Positions 12,596 to 25,149 of a DNA stretch of 64,000 nt are shown here, in pieces. Under the pieces are notes generated by a model that saw only the letters and a program-made list of their open reading frames with translations, made no database searches and was not told where the DNA came from. Source of the stretch: Citrus sinensis (taxonomy: Eukaryota; Streptophyta; Magnoliopsida; Sapindales; Rutaceae); the NCBI RefSeq assembly GCF_022201045.2, contig NC_068556.1:2830001-2894000 (forward strand), read 5' to 3'. Both the position numbers and the translations under genes were made by a program. Numbering within the stretch: position 1 is the first letter of the stretch; each line of letters starts with the position of its first letter.

Positions 12596-14863
12596 ATGGA
12601 CTGCTTGAGAGAAATAGAAGGCAAACAAGCTCATGATCCTATTTTCATTGAGAAAATGAATAAATCTTCACCACGTTGTATATGTGTTCCGGGGCCGGTG
12701 ATCGTCGGGGCAGGGCCTTCGGGTCTAGCAACGGCGGCGTGTCTCAAGGAAAGAGGAATACCAAGCATACTGCTAGAGAGATCTAACTGCATAGCATCTT
12801 TATGGCAGCTCAAAACATATGATCGTTTGCGTCTTCACTTACCAAAGCAATTTTGTGAGCTTCCACTTATGGGGTTCCCTAGTGAATTTCCAACTTACCC
12901 TAGTAAGCAACAATTTGTTGACTACTTAGAAGCATACGCTAAGAGATTTGAAATTAGGCCACGGTTCAATGAGACGGTGTCACAAGCTGAGTATGATGCC
13001 ACGATTCGGTTTTGGCGCGTGAAGACTACTGTAGGAGGGCAAAAGTGTGGTGTTGAGGAAATGGAGTACCGGTGTCGGTGGCTGGTGGTGGCTACCGGAG
13101 AGAATGCGGAGGCAGTGGTGCCTGAGATCGAAGGGAGTGATGAATTTGGAGGTGACATAAGGCATACAAGTTTGTATAAAAGTGGTGAAGATTTTAGAGG
13201 CAAAAGGGTTTTGGTTGTAGGCTGTGGCAACTCAGGAATGGAAGTTTGTTTGGATCTTTGCAATCATGATGCCATGCCTTCACTTGTGGTCAGAGATACA
13301 GTAAGAAATTTTCTCTCTCTCTCTCTTTTTCTTCCTCTTTCTATTAAAGAAAAATCCATTCATTAAAGTTTTTTTTTCTTTTTTTTGGGAATTATTTGAT
13401 TTTTAATATCGGAAAAAGTTGGTTTCACAAGAAAACACTTAAGTCTCAAAAATCAGCAAGAAAAGGGAAAACCCATATGAGAATATCTTTTGACAAATCC
13501 ATTTTAAAAATAATACACAAAGTAAAAAAAAAAATCAAAGGGGTGAGGTTTTTCATTTATTTAATTGTTTTATACACAGTTTCTAAGATAGAGTAATTGT
13601 CTTGTGACTTCAAGTTCCAAAGGATCCTTTTTACAGAAGATCAAAATGAATTCAAAATGAGGGGAAAAAAAAGTTCTTGATGATCTTCACACTTTCTTGG
13701 GATTCCCAGGCATGCGCAAGCAGCATTGGTCAGAAACGTAGGATCATATATGCACATACACACATTGTCATGATCATGCATCTTTCCTTTTTATTATTTT
13801 TATATTTGCTTCCCTTTTGTAAATTGCCCATAACAAGGCTTGGCGTTGGCCATGGCCACAACCCATAATGTGTGTAGCTTTTAATTTTTATTTGGATGAC
13901 TGAACATCTACAGGTGCACGTACTGCCACAAGAAATGCTGGGGAAATCAACTTTCGGGCTGTCCATGTGGTTGCTAAAGTGGCTGCCCATGCGCCTTGTC
14001 GATAAGTTGCTGCTGGTTGTATCATGGCTTATGCTCGGTGACACCGCTCGTTTTGGATTGGACCGCCCTCTTTTGGGTCCCCTTCAACTCAAAAATCTCT
14101 CTGGAAAGACCCCCGTTTTAGATGCTGGTACATTAGCCAAGATCAAAAGTGGACACATTCGGGTACAGATCATTTTACAACACTATTTTACATTGATCAT
14201 CATTTCATCCCATCCCAATCCCAATCCCAATCCCATCAATAAAATCAAATCACATATCTTACTTTTCAACTTTTTAATTTCATTTCTCTTTTGGCAGCTA
14301 AGTGTTTGATGGCTCCTAGCTATATTATGTAATCATGAACAAACAATCGTACCCTTTGCTTTTCTTCCCTGTCTCTAATTACTGTTTCCAATTTCTTTTC
14401 TCTTTTTTTCAACCTAAAGGTCTTTCCGGGCATCAAGAGACTCAAACGTTATGCCGTTGAGTTTGTAAATGGGAGATGTGAGAACTTTGATGCTATCATT
14501 TTGGCAACAGGTTACAGAAGCAATGTACCCTCTTGGCTAAAGGTACTTTTTCTTTCTTTCTTTTTTTATTTCTTTTGATTAATTGTCTATAAAAGAAGGC
14601 AAAATGCAAAAGTTTAATTAAAATTCGATTGACACAACGTACAGGAGAGTGAGATGTTTAGCCGGAAGGATGGATTGCCTCGAAGGCCATTTCCGAATGG
14701 GTGGAAAGGGGAAAGTGGGTTATATTCAGTGGGGTTCACTAAACGGGGACTACTTGGAGTAGCAATGGATGCAAAGAGAATTGCGCAAGATATTGAGAGT
14801 TGCTGGAAAGCTAAGGCACCTTTTGCTCGCTCACTGTTGTTGCCACATTCATCATCACCATGA
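12596..14863 (+). CDS. YUC: YUCCA-type flavin monooxygenase (auxin biosynthesis)
   Basis: Four exons: 12596-13300, 13914-14162, 14420-14542 and 14645-14863, all with GT-AG introns, giving 431 residues (family members are about 415-430). YUCCA enzymes are FAD- and NADPH-dependent and convert indole-3-pyruvate to the auxin IAA. Visible motifs are the FAD-binding GAGPSG (residues 38-43), the ATGENAE segment, the NADPH-binding GCGNSG (209-214), LATGY (346-350) and the conserved FPNGWKG near the C terminus. The beginning [10 protein letters not shown] and the segment [18 protein letters not shown] place it nearest the YUC2/YUC6 group as I recall it. I chose ATG 12596 because it has G at +4 and matches the family start; ATG 12590, two codons upstream in frame, is possible. 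Intron 1 (13301-13913) is the longest. It stands alone, with kilobases of spacer on the left and right, and uORFs suggest translational control. Confidence 0.95.
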
Positions 14864-15858
14864 TCATCATCTTAATATAAAGATCAGTTATTATATACAT
14901 ATATAATTGACAAGTATAGTGCAAGAAGTCTTAATAATTTAGGTGATCAGTTGGAAGATTTTGATGGTGCCATGTAGCTTCAATTTTGGTATCAAAGGTA
15001 GCTGCTCCGCCAATTAATCAGTAAGTAGCTGAGAAAAGAAGAGAGCCTTATAATTGAAAGATATGCATTATGATAACAGGCATCGGGAAGGAGGAAATTG
15101 AGAGTGAAATGCATACAATTACAACAATGGGGGGACCTCACAGTCAATATTTGTACATGTTGTACATTTACCGGTTTTATTTTAATTAGGGCTATGACTT
15201 TTTAGAAATTAAGAGAGAAATCTAGCTAGGGTTTGCAAAATAGGATGGTCTGGTTGTGTTTAAGCCTAGTTACACGGATGATGATGATGATGTGAGAGGG
15301 TAGAGCAATTTTAATGTTTTCTCTGATGTTTTTAATTAATTAATTAGCATTGTATGGCTAACTAGCTAGTGATTTTTAGATTTTAGGGTTTTTTGGCTTT
15401 GTGTTAATTTGATTTTTAGATTTTAGGGTTTTTTGGCTTTGTGTTAATTTTCCAAAGTTTGACTTGAAGGAGAATCAAATTAATGACTACTTCTAATGAA
15501 AATCCTTACACACTGACTTGTTTTGATTTCCCATTTGGGTTTTGTGAATTTATGTTTCATTCTGTTCAACTTTTTTCTAATTTTATGGCTATATGTGTAT
15601 CTTGCAAGATCTTGTACTCCATTTTAGTGAATTTATGCAATTTTCACTATCGAAATGATTTCACTTCCAACTAGATGCTTGGACCACCACTTTTCATCAT
15701 GTTTTTATGTACTGTGCATTAAAACTGTACAGAATCTTACTAATTGCTTGCTCAAACTTACCATATCAATATTATCAATATTATCAATATATGTATACCA
15801 AAATAATATTTCTACGTATATATAGTTAAAGGTTTATTTTTAAACACCATGCATTGTG
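14864..15858. other. 3' flank of YUCCA and spacer
   Basis: It contains the likely 3' UTR of the YUCCA gene, AT-rich with several AATAAA-like hexamers but no single clear poly(A) signal. It also holds the 40-bp tandem duplication listed separately and short tatcaatat repeats near 15764-15792. No gene seen. Confidence 0.5.
15371..15450. repeat. Perfect 40-bp tandem duplication
   Basis: Positions 15371-15410 and 15411-15450 are identical (each begins gatttttagattttagggt and ends gtgttaattt). A perfect repeat of this length in spacer DNA points to a recent replication-slippage or repair event. Confidence 0.95.
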
Positions 15859-15863
15859 ATACA

Positions 15864-16404
15864 TGTTAGAAAATATGTCCCCCTTTTTCAATGAGAATTT
15901 ATAAAACCTAAATTAGGATATTTCCTATTAGTAGTAGTTATTTTATCTAGGAAGACTCCTATTTAAGAAATACTAATTTCTTCTTCGACACTTTACCTAT
16001 TCAAGGAGAAATATAATTTAGGGTCTTTATCTATTCAAGGAGAAATATAATTTCTATAAGGAAATGAATACTTTTCCTATAACAAATAATTATTATATAT
16101 AAGGAGGTTGGGTTCACTTGTTGTATAACACAACTAAACAGTTTCCAATTTGAGAGAAATGGTAGGTCTATTAAGAGTTGAGTGTTATTGGGTTTTGAGT
16201 ATAAGACAAATTATTAGAGTGATCGTAATAATTTTTTAGATAGTGGAATTTTCTCTCATCGTCTTTGGTGATCGTAGTTTTTCTCTAATATCGGAGATTT
16301 TCATATAAATTCTTATATTGTGTGATTAGTTTCATTATACTATTTTATTATTTCTTTTATATTTTTACTTTTAAGAATTTGGGCGTGATTAAAATTCTTT
16401 AACA
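15864..16404 (+). mobile_element. Ty1/copia-type solo LTR, 541 bp
   Basis: It begins TGTTAGAAAATATG and ends TTTAACA, giving inverted TGTTA/TAACA ends, and is flanked by a perfect 5-bp duplication, ataca (15859-15863 and 16405-16409). A TATA-like tatatataagg lies near 16093-16103. The 3' part has ttttctctcatcgtctttgg and gtttttctctaatatcggag, typical of copia LTR 3' regions. An internal 36-bp-period direct repeat (attcaaggagaaatataatt twice, about 16000-16055) is present. There is no internal coding region, so this is a solo LTR. Its 5' half differs from the one at 6747, so it is another family with a related 3' part. Confidence 0.9.
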
Positions 16405-16409
16405 ATACA

Positions 16410-18428
16410 TAACTGTCTTAATTAAAAAGTAGTCAAATTAATGTGAACTCTTGACGTTTCAAAAAAAAAAAAAAAAAGAGGAAGAAAAATGTGAAATCTT
16501 GATGGAGCATGGGTCAATCCACGATCCCGTTAAGTTTAATCCTCGTCTGTTGTCTGGCAAGACTGAAACCATTAAAGGAATTAATAAAATGCGACTAACT
16601 AAGCTTGAACTCAATCTGCCAGCCAACAAAACTACAACCAAGGAGAATCATCGAGGAAGGTATATCAAAACCAGAACCAAGGGAAATCACCGGGGAATCA
16701 TCGAGGAAAGGCAATGTATACTATCATTACTCAAAGTGATTAGATTCTTGTTTGGTCTAACAAGGTGGCTGGGATTAATTGCCCTTATTTTGGCTAACCC
16801 ATATGGGCAAATGGCTTGAGCAAATAAGAACTAGGCAATCAATTTTGCTTTTGTGGGTAAATATGGTTTGAAATAGGCAAGCAGATGTGATGTTCATTGT
16901 AGTCTTTTCAATAACTAATTATAATAATAATAACATAAAGTTACTTCTCCTGACCACATAAAGATAAAGGTATTGGAGTCCTGTTTTTCAACCTGAAAAG
17001 TTGAATTATTCAAGGATCCACTTGGACTTTAATTGACCTTGACAAATTAGTAATAACATATATCTATAATGCAAAAAGAAACCCAAAATTGTAGATTAAA
17101 TTTAGAAATAAAATACAAGGTACTAGAAAAATAAGTGTTGTGTAAATTTTTTTTTTCAAAAAAAAAAAAAAGGCCAGCTTTTTGCAAGGATGAATCATTC
17201 ACGCTCTTAAAGGCAGTGCTTTTGCAGAAAAATAAGAAGCAAAACGTAGCGCGTATTACCTTGTTTTTGACTTCAAGAAGTTCCATGGTCCATGACCTTG
17301 CCGGACAAAGTGTAGAATTAAAATTCTTTATTTTCTTTTTCTTTTCTTTTCTTGTTGGTAATTACTGTTCTCACTCCACACCACCCTCAAATCAAATGTA
17401 CTTAAATTTGAATTTTACTGTTTTACTTCTACAGCAAGAGACCAACTAATCAAACTATCATTTGAGGATAGTTAAAATTCCAATTTTCTAAAAATATGAG
17501 ATTTAGTAATGTGATATTTATTTGAAAATTATTCCATGAAGGTTGTTTGTAGTTATAAGTAACTCTTGCATTTAAAATATATCCTTTTGAATTAATTGTG
17601 AACCCAATGGTTCTCAAAACTATGTACATCATAATTCACAAGGAGTAATACTACACTTCTAAATAGTTAATTAAGTTTCTTCATCCTCATTTAGGTGGCA
17701 TAAAGAGTAGTAGCACACTTGTGAAATTGTTCGGACGGTAACATTAATATATTTGCATGCATGCAAGTATAAAATATGCTGTTGAATGAAATGATCTTGA
17801 CTAGACAACAAAATGCATACAATTAATTACATGGAAGGGTGGGTTAGGGTTTCTCAAGATTGCAGGTGGTGGGGTTTTATTCTGAAAGAAAATCTAACCT
17901 TGGTCTAAAGAACTATGACATTTCACTGCCTTCATCATGAGCTAGTGAGAGAGCAAGCAATGAGTAAGAAAATAAATCAAAATTTCAAAAATTTGTTTTT
18001 TCCAATTTTCCTCGAGATCATCTCTGTAACGCAAAATCCAATTAAGGCAAGTAAAAGAGAAGTTCTGTGTGGCCCATGAGATCCCAAATGGCCATCTTTA
18101 ATGGACCCATTTGGGCCTTTATTGCCATCAACTGTCCTTTCTCTCTTCTCTTCAGTCTCAGCTTTTTGCCTCCCTTTTTTCTTTTTTCTTTTTTTTTCCC
18201 TTTGCAATTATACAAATAGTAAAAAGATCTTATGAGTGTCCAACCGACTGTGCTCGCTCCAATTTATGTGTATTTGCTTGACTTATTTATTTGGATTCAT
18301 ATAAAAGCTAATCCCATGAGGGCCCCTTTTAACTACAGCTATAAACCGGCCTAAATCAGCTTTATTTTTAATTCTTAACCGTAATGCTCCACTTTGGTAT
18401 GGCAAAATTTATGGCTAATATATCTTAA
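16410..18428. other. Intergenic spacer, no gene seen
   Basis: A 122-codon frame at 16451-16819 begins with a poly-A-derived lysine run and contains a diverged short internal repeat (aatcatcgaggaa, twice); I recognise no family and do not call it a gene. Other frames are low-complexity. Nothing else identified. Confidence 0.5.
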
Positions 18429-18957
18429 AGAGTTAGACGATTGTCACCCTTCCAAAATCCTTTTAAAACCCCACTTTTGTTATAATTATATTTAAGAATA
18501 AATATTTTAATATATCTCACATCTATATTATCTCATTTCAAACTTGTATTTTCTCTTTTACAAAAAATAATAAAATTCTTGTATTTTCTCTACTATCAAA
18601 CTCGCACATGTAATTTTTTTCTCAAATTCTCTATAAAAGTTTCTTCAATTACTAAGACAATCTATTGATAATAAATAAAACATATTCTGATAAAATGATC
18701 TGCCTTTTTTTAAGGCTCATAATAAAACTTTTTACATCATAATCTTACATATATTTTATTTAATTAATTGATTTTTTTCAAGAAGTTTATCACCCATAAA
18801 AGTTTGTTTGTGAGGAGCGAGAAAATAATAGAAAATTAAAAAATTCACAAATTAAATGTGTTTATTTAGAAATAAGAGTATTTTTGACATTAAATTTAGC
18901 ATTATTAAAAAAAGGAGTTTTTAGAAGAATTTTGAAGGAGTCCAATAGTGCAACTCT
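18429..18957 (-). repeat. MITE, about 530 bp, AACACCC-type inverted repeats
   Basis: The left end (agagttagacgattgtcacc...ccaaaatccttttaaaaccc) and the reverse complement of the right end (agagttgcactattggactcc...) pair as diverged terminal inverted repeats of about 45 bp. The interior contains, inverted, a tgaaatgagat...gatgt segment shared with the elements at 26369-26804 and 57671-58099, so these form one family with this copy in the opposite orientation. No coding capacity. No target-site duplication was found. Confidence 0.6.
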
Positions 18958-21900
18958 ATCTTCAAGGCTATGAAGATATTCATTAGAGAAGCTCATGTGT
19001 TGCATGAATTTGAATACAAAAAAGTTTCCATAATTTGATGAGGATATTGCAAGCTATGTCAGAATCTGACTATTCCGTTGAGATTCTTCGCCTTTAAAAT
19101 AAGTCTTTTGTTGCTTTAATTAGGGAAAAAAAAAGAGTCATTAGTTGGTTCCAATATAATGATATAATGTATCAACAACTTTCTTCCTACACTTTAAAAT
19201 CTTTCAACCATAAACGTTGGCCTTAGCTACCACTCTCAATTCAAAAATATATAGCATCTCTCTACTTATCATTCCAAAACATACTAATCCTCTTGCTCAG
19301 TTTGTTTTATTTTATTTTATTTTTTCCACAATTTAGATACCAAAGTATTTGTTAAAGAGTGGTGATATAACTCATTGATTGAATAAAAATACAAAATAAT
19401 AAAAATAAATAATGTGGATCATAAGATATTTAATCCAACCAATTTAATCATGTCACATCAGTTTGTACAAAAAAAAGTGTACAAAAATTTGTAGCCATAT
19501 TACTCTTATTAAATATTTGTTAAGCAATTACAACCACTTGATTTCAATAGTAAAATTACTAAAAAATAAATTTTAAGGACGAGGATAAATAACTTTTACT
19601 CGATAATGAGTTGCATTCACAGAACACCTATCAAATTTCTCTCGACAACTAGAGCTTCTATATAGCCCAAGTTAATGTTGAGTAATTGCCTTTTTTTTTG
19701 AAAAATTATGCTCCTAAAGGGATCAAGATCCTCTCCTGATATGATTTTCTTTTGAGTAAATTCTATTAGCGTGATTGTTGGTTAATAAATTAAAAGGTAA
19801 AAATAGTTAAATCTTAATTATACGGTAACATTAAAATGCATGTGACATAAGATTTGTAAAAGTTTTAAAAGATCAGAAATGCTCAGATTATGAGAGGATC
19901 ATATTCTCTCCTAAATTGGTCAAAATGTATGTAGGATCCACATTATTGGTAAAAACGGTTTAAAATTATCTTCATGATCATTTACTTTTTTGCCAAGCAA
20001 AATTAGGGTTTCTTCTTTTTATTGTTCTTCTCTCCGCGTGGATGAAGATTTATTACAGAAGTTTTTGTCCAAAAATGTATAATTAAAGACCAAGAAAAAG
20101 GAAAAAGTTGTATCAGGTTTATGAACCAATTAAAAGCAAGTTATTGCTTAGATGATTATCAAACTAAAAGCTTTAATTTTTTTTTTTAAATAAGTGGATA
20201 TAAATAAATAGTGGTCTTCAGATATTCAAAATGTGTATTGTATGTGATCCACAAATTGTTGATATGTTTTTATCAAAACTTGCTCTCACGTATACGTACA
20301 CGTATTGAGCACATGGTGGATGATAAATCAGGACCATCCATTCAATTATGATGTTACGAAATAAGCATTTATTAATTATCAGTGGTCCATAAAATTGATT
20401 ATTCTAACGGCTTTGATTGCTATACATATGGACCATTCTGTGTAGGCTTTATTAAATTTAGAATAATTTTGCTGGCAAAAATCAACATCAGATTATCAAA
20501 ATCAAATGGTGGGGATTTATTTATTTGTTAGTAGTCACCCAATGATCACCTTATCGAAAGTCCAAATCTATCAAATGATGATTATGATTAATATTCCTCG
20601 AATGTCTGTCGAGAATATATGTATATATATTTGCATGGTTGCATTCACCGTACGCCATAATGGTCCAATTTGCCTTAATTAATAAGTATAATTAATTAAT
20701 ATGCATGTGATTCTCAAATACAACAAATGAAGAAAGATTATAATAATTAATATCACAATGAAAGGTGGGGAGGGGAGGGAATCAAACACAATATGATCAA
20801 GTATATGAAAATAAATAATTACAATCACGATGAAAATTTTAAATAAATTGTATAGCTGCTTTGTTGTGAACTTTTAATATGTCACAGTCCTACTCAATTA
20901 TTTTCAGAGTAAATTTCGCTAGCAAAATCAGAATTGAAGATTCGGAATCTAACGTCTATTTGGAACTTTTCAGAAGTTGAGTATGGGTGGTGGGCCTTGA
21001 ACTACCTAATATAAGCTATATGTTACGAAAATTTCAAAAACAGATAGGAAGTGACGGTGAAAATTGGCTTTATGCTTATACTAAAAAAAGGTTATGTACA
21101 TTATTAAAGCGATATATATGTTCTACAAATATACTCATGGTAAGAATGCAACAATTTATGTTTTCATAGCATAAATGGTTTTATTCATGATGAGCTTTGC
21201 AAAATTAGTTTGATTGTAGGAGATACCCATATCTTAATTGTCAAGCTTTGACAATTCCATCCGATTAAAATAATGGCGCATTTACTTTTTGAGTCAGGAA
21301 TTTTAGAAAATCGAAATTTGAAATCAGAATTATTAGCAGCATTTATTTCACAAATAAGAGTGGGATCGAAATAAAAAAAAAAAATCATGAGACTCACTCG
21401 AAATTAGGAATGGGGAATAGGAGATTAATTCTCAAGGAAGGAGTTGGGAACCAGTGTCCCATTCTTGAAATTGACGATTTTACCCCATTAGAATTATGAT
21501 ATTCTAAAAATGCCCTCATTTAAATTTTAAAAAAATAAAAATTTAAATAAAAAACAAACTCGTCACTACCAAAAGCTCCCTTGTTGTAATCGATCGTTGC
21601 CTGTGGCGCAATAGTTGGTCACTGGTCATCGCATCATAAGTAGTAGTGGCAACAGTCACAAGCATCAATTGTAGTATCGCAGACATCGAACCACCAATAG
21701 CAACAATCGTCGCGTTCTGATCTTCTGTTGTTGCTGCTGATGATGACTATTATTATTATTAGTGATGATAAAAAATTATTATAATTAATTAATATCAATG
21801 CTATAATAATAATAATTTTATTATTATTATTATTATGATTGTGATGATGATGATGATGATTATTATTAACAGTAATTATTAATAATAATAATTTGTAATA

Positions 21901-22854
21901 ATAATTATGACAATAGTTAATTAAGATCTTTTAGTAATATGTAACTATTTAATTCATTTTGATTCCAATTATAAGACAAAGTAAACAAATCAATGGTAAT
22001 ATAATTTATTATGATTTTATTTCCTACTGCAAAAATAAATAATTTATTTTGACTTCCATTTCTTATTTCGAATTCCGTTTAGTAAACTGTAAATGCATCA
22101 TAAGCTGGATCACATCCTTATTGAGGACAAAATCATATTAATACTCACATTCGAATATTCCTAATTAAAAAAATTTGGTTACCCTCCTATGTGAAGTCAG
22201 ATATTATGGTATAGATTTCTCCATCAAAATCTAATTGTGAGTTTGCTAATTTTTTTGGTTTTGCTAGTTGCTAGATATGTTAAAAGATGTGTTTTTATTT
22301 TTTTTCAAAGGTGAGATATGAAATCATTTCTTACGTGGTTTCAATTGGTTAAAAGACTGATAGAACTCCCATCTCATGTGTTCTGAGTGCGTTAGTGAAA
22401 GTATCTTTGTCCACAGATCAAATATCAATGCACGTGTTAAAAAAAAAAAGAAGAAAATTTCTCGATGCACTAATTGTTTTCTCTGTTCATCAATAATTAA
22501 AGTTTCATAATGATTTCTCCCATTGTTTTCGTAAAAGCATGTTAAAAACATAATTAATAATTAATGCACCAATATTTCTACTTACGCATGCACACACAGT
22601 CACACATACACAAATTTTTTTTTAAAAAATAATAATCTCTCTGAAAACATGACGATGACATTAATTTCTTTCTGCAAACCCTACATCGATTTCAAAATGA
22701 AGCTAAACCTAATTAGTGTGTGATTTTGATTTCTTTGCGGTGAGTCTACAAAGATGCACTTCTTTATCGGTAATAAAAACATATAAATAGTATCTCTGCC
22801 CTTACATTATTCAGTTTAAAAGTTATACAAGTGTTTAAAGCTATTTCGTCAAAC
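18958..22854. other. AT-rich intergenic spacer, no gene seen
   Basis: No supported ORF. A sequence near 19440-19490 (atgtcacatcagtttgtaca...gtgtacaaaaatttgtagcc) resembles the right half of the MITE at 112-296 and is probably a relative. The low-complexity triplet block at 21738-21900 is listed separately. No RNA gene recognised. Confidence 0.5.
21738..21900. repeat. Low-complexity GAT/ATT triplet block
   Basis: Runs of (GAT)n, (ATT)n and (AAT)n alternate on both strands, so complementary runs such as attattatt and aataataat could pair. It is simple sequence with no coding meaning. Confidence 0.8.
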
Positions 22855-22862
22855 TGCACAAT

Positions 22863-23742
22863 TAGGAATGGTAATGGGTACCGCTCGCAGATGATTTGTC
22901 ATTACCAAACTCAAACTCACACAAAATTGAAATTACCAAACCCACCCGTAACCCGCGGTAAGTTTTAATTTTTTTAAGCAAACCCACCCGCTGCAGATTT
23001 TGACAATTACCAAACCCACAATAGTATCCAACAAATTTTTTGCTCGTTTATACGTTTAAAATCACAAATGTTCAATATATAAATTTACAATAATAATCTC
23101 AAATTCCACATAACATACTAAATTTTAAATTTAACCAATGTAAATGAAAAATTAAAATTTCAACATCAATCCTACATAAATTCTCAAATTTAAGTATAAA
23201 ATACACAAATCCATTAAAAAAAACTACAAACTAGTATCTAAAAATAATAATTACATTTCATATTATTGTTCAATACAAGCTCCAAGAAAAGATCTTCATT
23301 TCATTCACCATCATTAGCACTCATCCAACATGATGCTTACAATAATGATTAAGATTAATATTTTTCAAAAAATAATACTTTTCAAATATTAATCTAAAAA
23401 AATAATAATAATGAAATAATTCATGCACTAAGTTAAAGAAAAATAGTTCATACAAAAACACTTTAATTATTTGGCACTTTGTATAATTGTATTATTTTCC
23501 TTATATGTTTTTTAGATTAAATTTTTTTTGTGTAAAATTAAATTAAAAGTATTTAAAAAAAATTACGGGTTTAGCAGATATTCATGCGGGTATCCACCGA
23601 ATATTGGGCTAATACAAAACCCATCCGCATCCAATTACAAGTTTCAATTTATAATACTAAATCCGCCCGCAACCCACAAAATTATCCGCAATGGACAGAT
23701 TTGGATGAATTTACGAGTTTGCGAACACAATTATCATCCCTA
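22863..23742 (+). mobile_element. Non-autonomous hAT element, copy 1 (880 bp)
   Basis: Flanked by a perfect 8-bp target duplication, tgcacaat (22855-22862 and 23743-23750), the hallmark length of the hAT superfamily. The ends are TAGGAATGGTAATGGG at the left and, as reverse complement of the right, TAGGGATGATAATTGTG, so there are imperfect terminal inverted repeats of the TAGGGATGGCAAT type. Subterminal ACCCGC/GCGGGT motifs recur near both ends. No transposase frame is present. A second copy alignable along its whole length lies at 45963-46841 in the same orientation. Confidence 0.9.
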
Positions 23743-23750
23743 TGCACAAT

Positions 23751-25065
23751 TTACACAAGATGATCATATTACAATCTAAATCGTCTCATTTGGGATAATT
23801 TTTTTATATTTAATTTTCCCAAATTAATCTCTTTCCTTTGTCCCAATCTTTATGTCTCATTCAATCCAATCCTCACAAAATCTTTCTCTATGCCTGTGTA
23901 ATATAATTTGCTTGGTGGTTTGCAAGCATGCATCCAACCCACTTGGAAGTTTCAACTTTTTTCTAACCACTTTCTCTTCTTTTCAAGAATCTCTGGGTTT
24001 TGAGTGGATTCGTAATCTTTCATTTGAGAAAAAAAAATCAATCAATCACTTACTGATCACTCACTCACTCACTCGCACCAACCAGATTTTGCCCTTTTTA
24101 ATTAGGGCATCATTGCATGTTCTTGCCCACTTTGCCAGCACTAATATATTGGTCAGAAACAAGCAGGATTTTGGAAACCTTGAGGACCATTCTCGTTGGA
24201 AAGTCAATTTTTTTCCCTTGTCTTTTTGACTCTTTTTTTCTCTAATTCAAATTTTACTATGAATGAGTAGTAAGAGTCTAAGACGAGATGCTCACAAGCT
24301 TCCAAGTAATGGGGAAGGAGAATATTAATTAACATTCTTTAATTAATTACTATCTTAAGTTTCTTTCAAAGCAAATAAAACAAAGATTGTGCTGAGGGTG
24401 ATTTTAACATTCTAGTTCTTAGCGTAGGCTGACACCAAATCTCTAAAAATTTCATGAAAGTCAATGGAATGAAGATTACAAAATCAAATGAATTTGGACG
24501 TTTCCTTGCATGCTCTTTTGTAGCTAATGGTGGATTCTGCTACTTTTATTTTTTTTCATCTGTTTCTTTTACATTTGGATTCTCTTTTTTGTTTGAGAAC
24601 TGAAAAGCTGGATTTGCTTGTAATGCATAAAGATATCTTTTATCAAAAGCCATTAATTTTTCCTTCTTTGCAGGCAACTACAAATGTGTGATCCATGCGT
24701 GATCCCCTGAAAGTTAGAAAGTTGAAGTTTTGAATATATATAAAATTTAAAAATGTTGGTTTGGCTTGTAATATTTGAAATATCTTTTGTCAAAAGTCTC
24801 GAAGGCTGTAATTAATTTCCTTAGTAGTAGACACTTACAAATATATGATCTTGGTGTACGTATGCCATCAAAATATGAAAATGTATTTACATGGACACAA
24901 AAAATAAAGAGGAAATTTTGTTTTAGATGTAAGTGCAGGATTCACTCACTCTATATTTTATTTAAAATAGTCAAATACGATAAAGTTGAAAAAACTCAGG
25001 GGCTCGAATGCTTGATGATGATGAAAATTGAAACCCAATGCACCAAAATGAAAAAAATTCGAAAG
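23751..25065. other. Intergenic spacer, no supported gene
   Basis: A 125-codon frame at 23852-24229 and a 136-codon frame at 24775-25185 are open but have no recognisable motif; the second runs through the tRNA gene on the opposite strand and cannot be real over that part. The 23.85-24.7 kb stretch is a little less AT-biased and could be transcribed, but I see no evidence that decides it. Confidence 0.4.
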
Positions 25066-25070
25066 AAAAA
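25066..25070 (-). terminator. Pol III terminator of tRNA-Phe
   Basis: Five T residues on the minus strand (aaaaa on plus) lie a few bases downstream of the mature tRNA 3' end, as expected for RNA polymerase III termination. Confidence 0.7.
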
Positions 25071-25076
25071 CAATTA

Positions 25077-25103
25077 CGCGGTGAGCGTGGATCGAACACG
25101 CGG

Positions 25104-25144
<41 letters not shown>

Positions 25145-25149
25145 CCCGC
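25077..25149 (-). tRNA. trnF-GAA: tRNA-Phe (GAA anticodon)
   Basis: The minus strand reads gcggggatagctcagttggg... with a full cloverleaf: acceptor stem, D arm, anticodon loop ctgaaga (anticodon GAA), variable loop, and T arm gcgtgttcgatccacgc. The A box (tagctcagttgg) and B box (gttcgatcc) are intact, an AT-rich TATA-like atataattaaaa lies about 25-35 bp upstream, and a T5 terminator follows. No intron and no encoded CCA. One oddity: the genomic discriminator base at 25077 reads G rather than the A expected for tRNA-Phe. It is close to the well-known plant nuclear tRNA-Phe, though this base could impair charging. Confidence 0.93.

Noticed and set aside
15371-15450. Telomere-like repeat (tttaggg) array
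   Set aside because: The motif occurs once per 40-bp unit only, so it is a tandem duplication and not an interstitial telomere.
16451-16819. 122-codon plus-strand ORF
   Set aside because: It starts from a poly-A derived lysine run, has no recognisable domain, and its second half contains a nucleotide-level internal repeat rather than protein-like structure.
23528-23779. 83-codon plus-strand ORF
   Set aside because: It spans the right end of the non-autonomous hAT element and its target duplication; it is not a transposase.
23852-24229. 125-codon plus-strand ORF
   Set aside because: Composition is rich in S, L, F and I as in AT-rich non-coding DNA, with no motif or splice structure supporting a gene.
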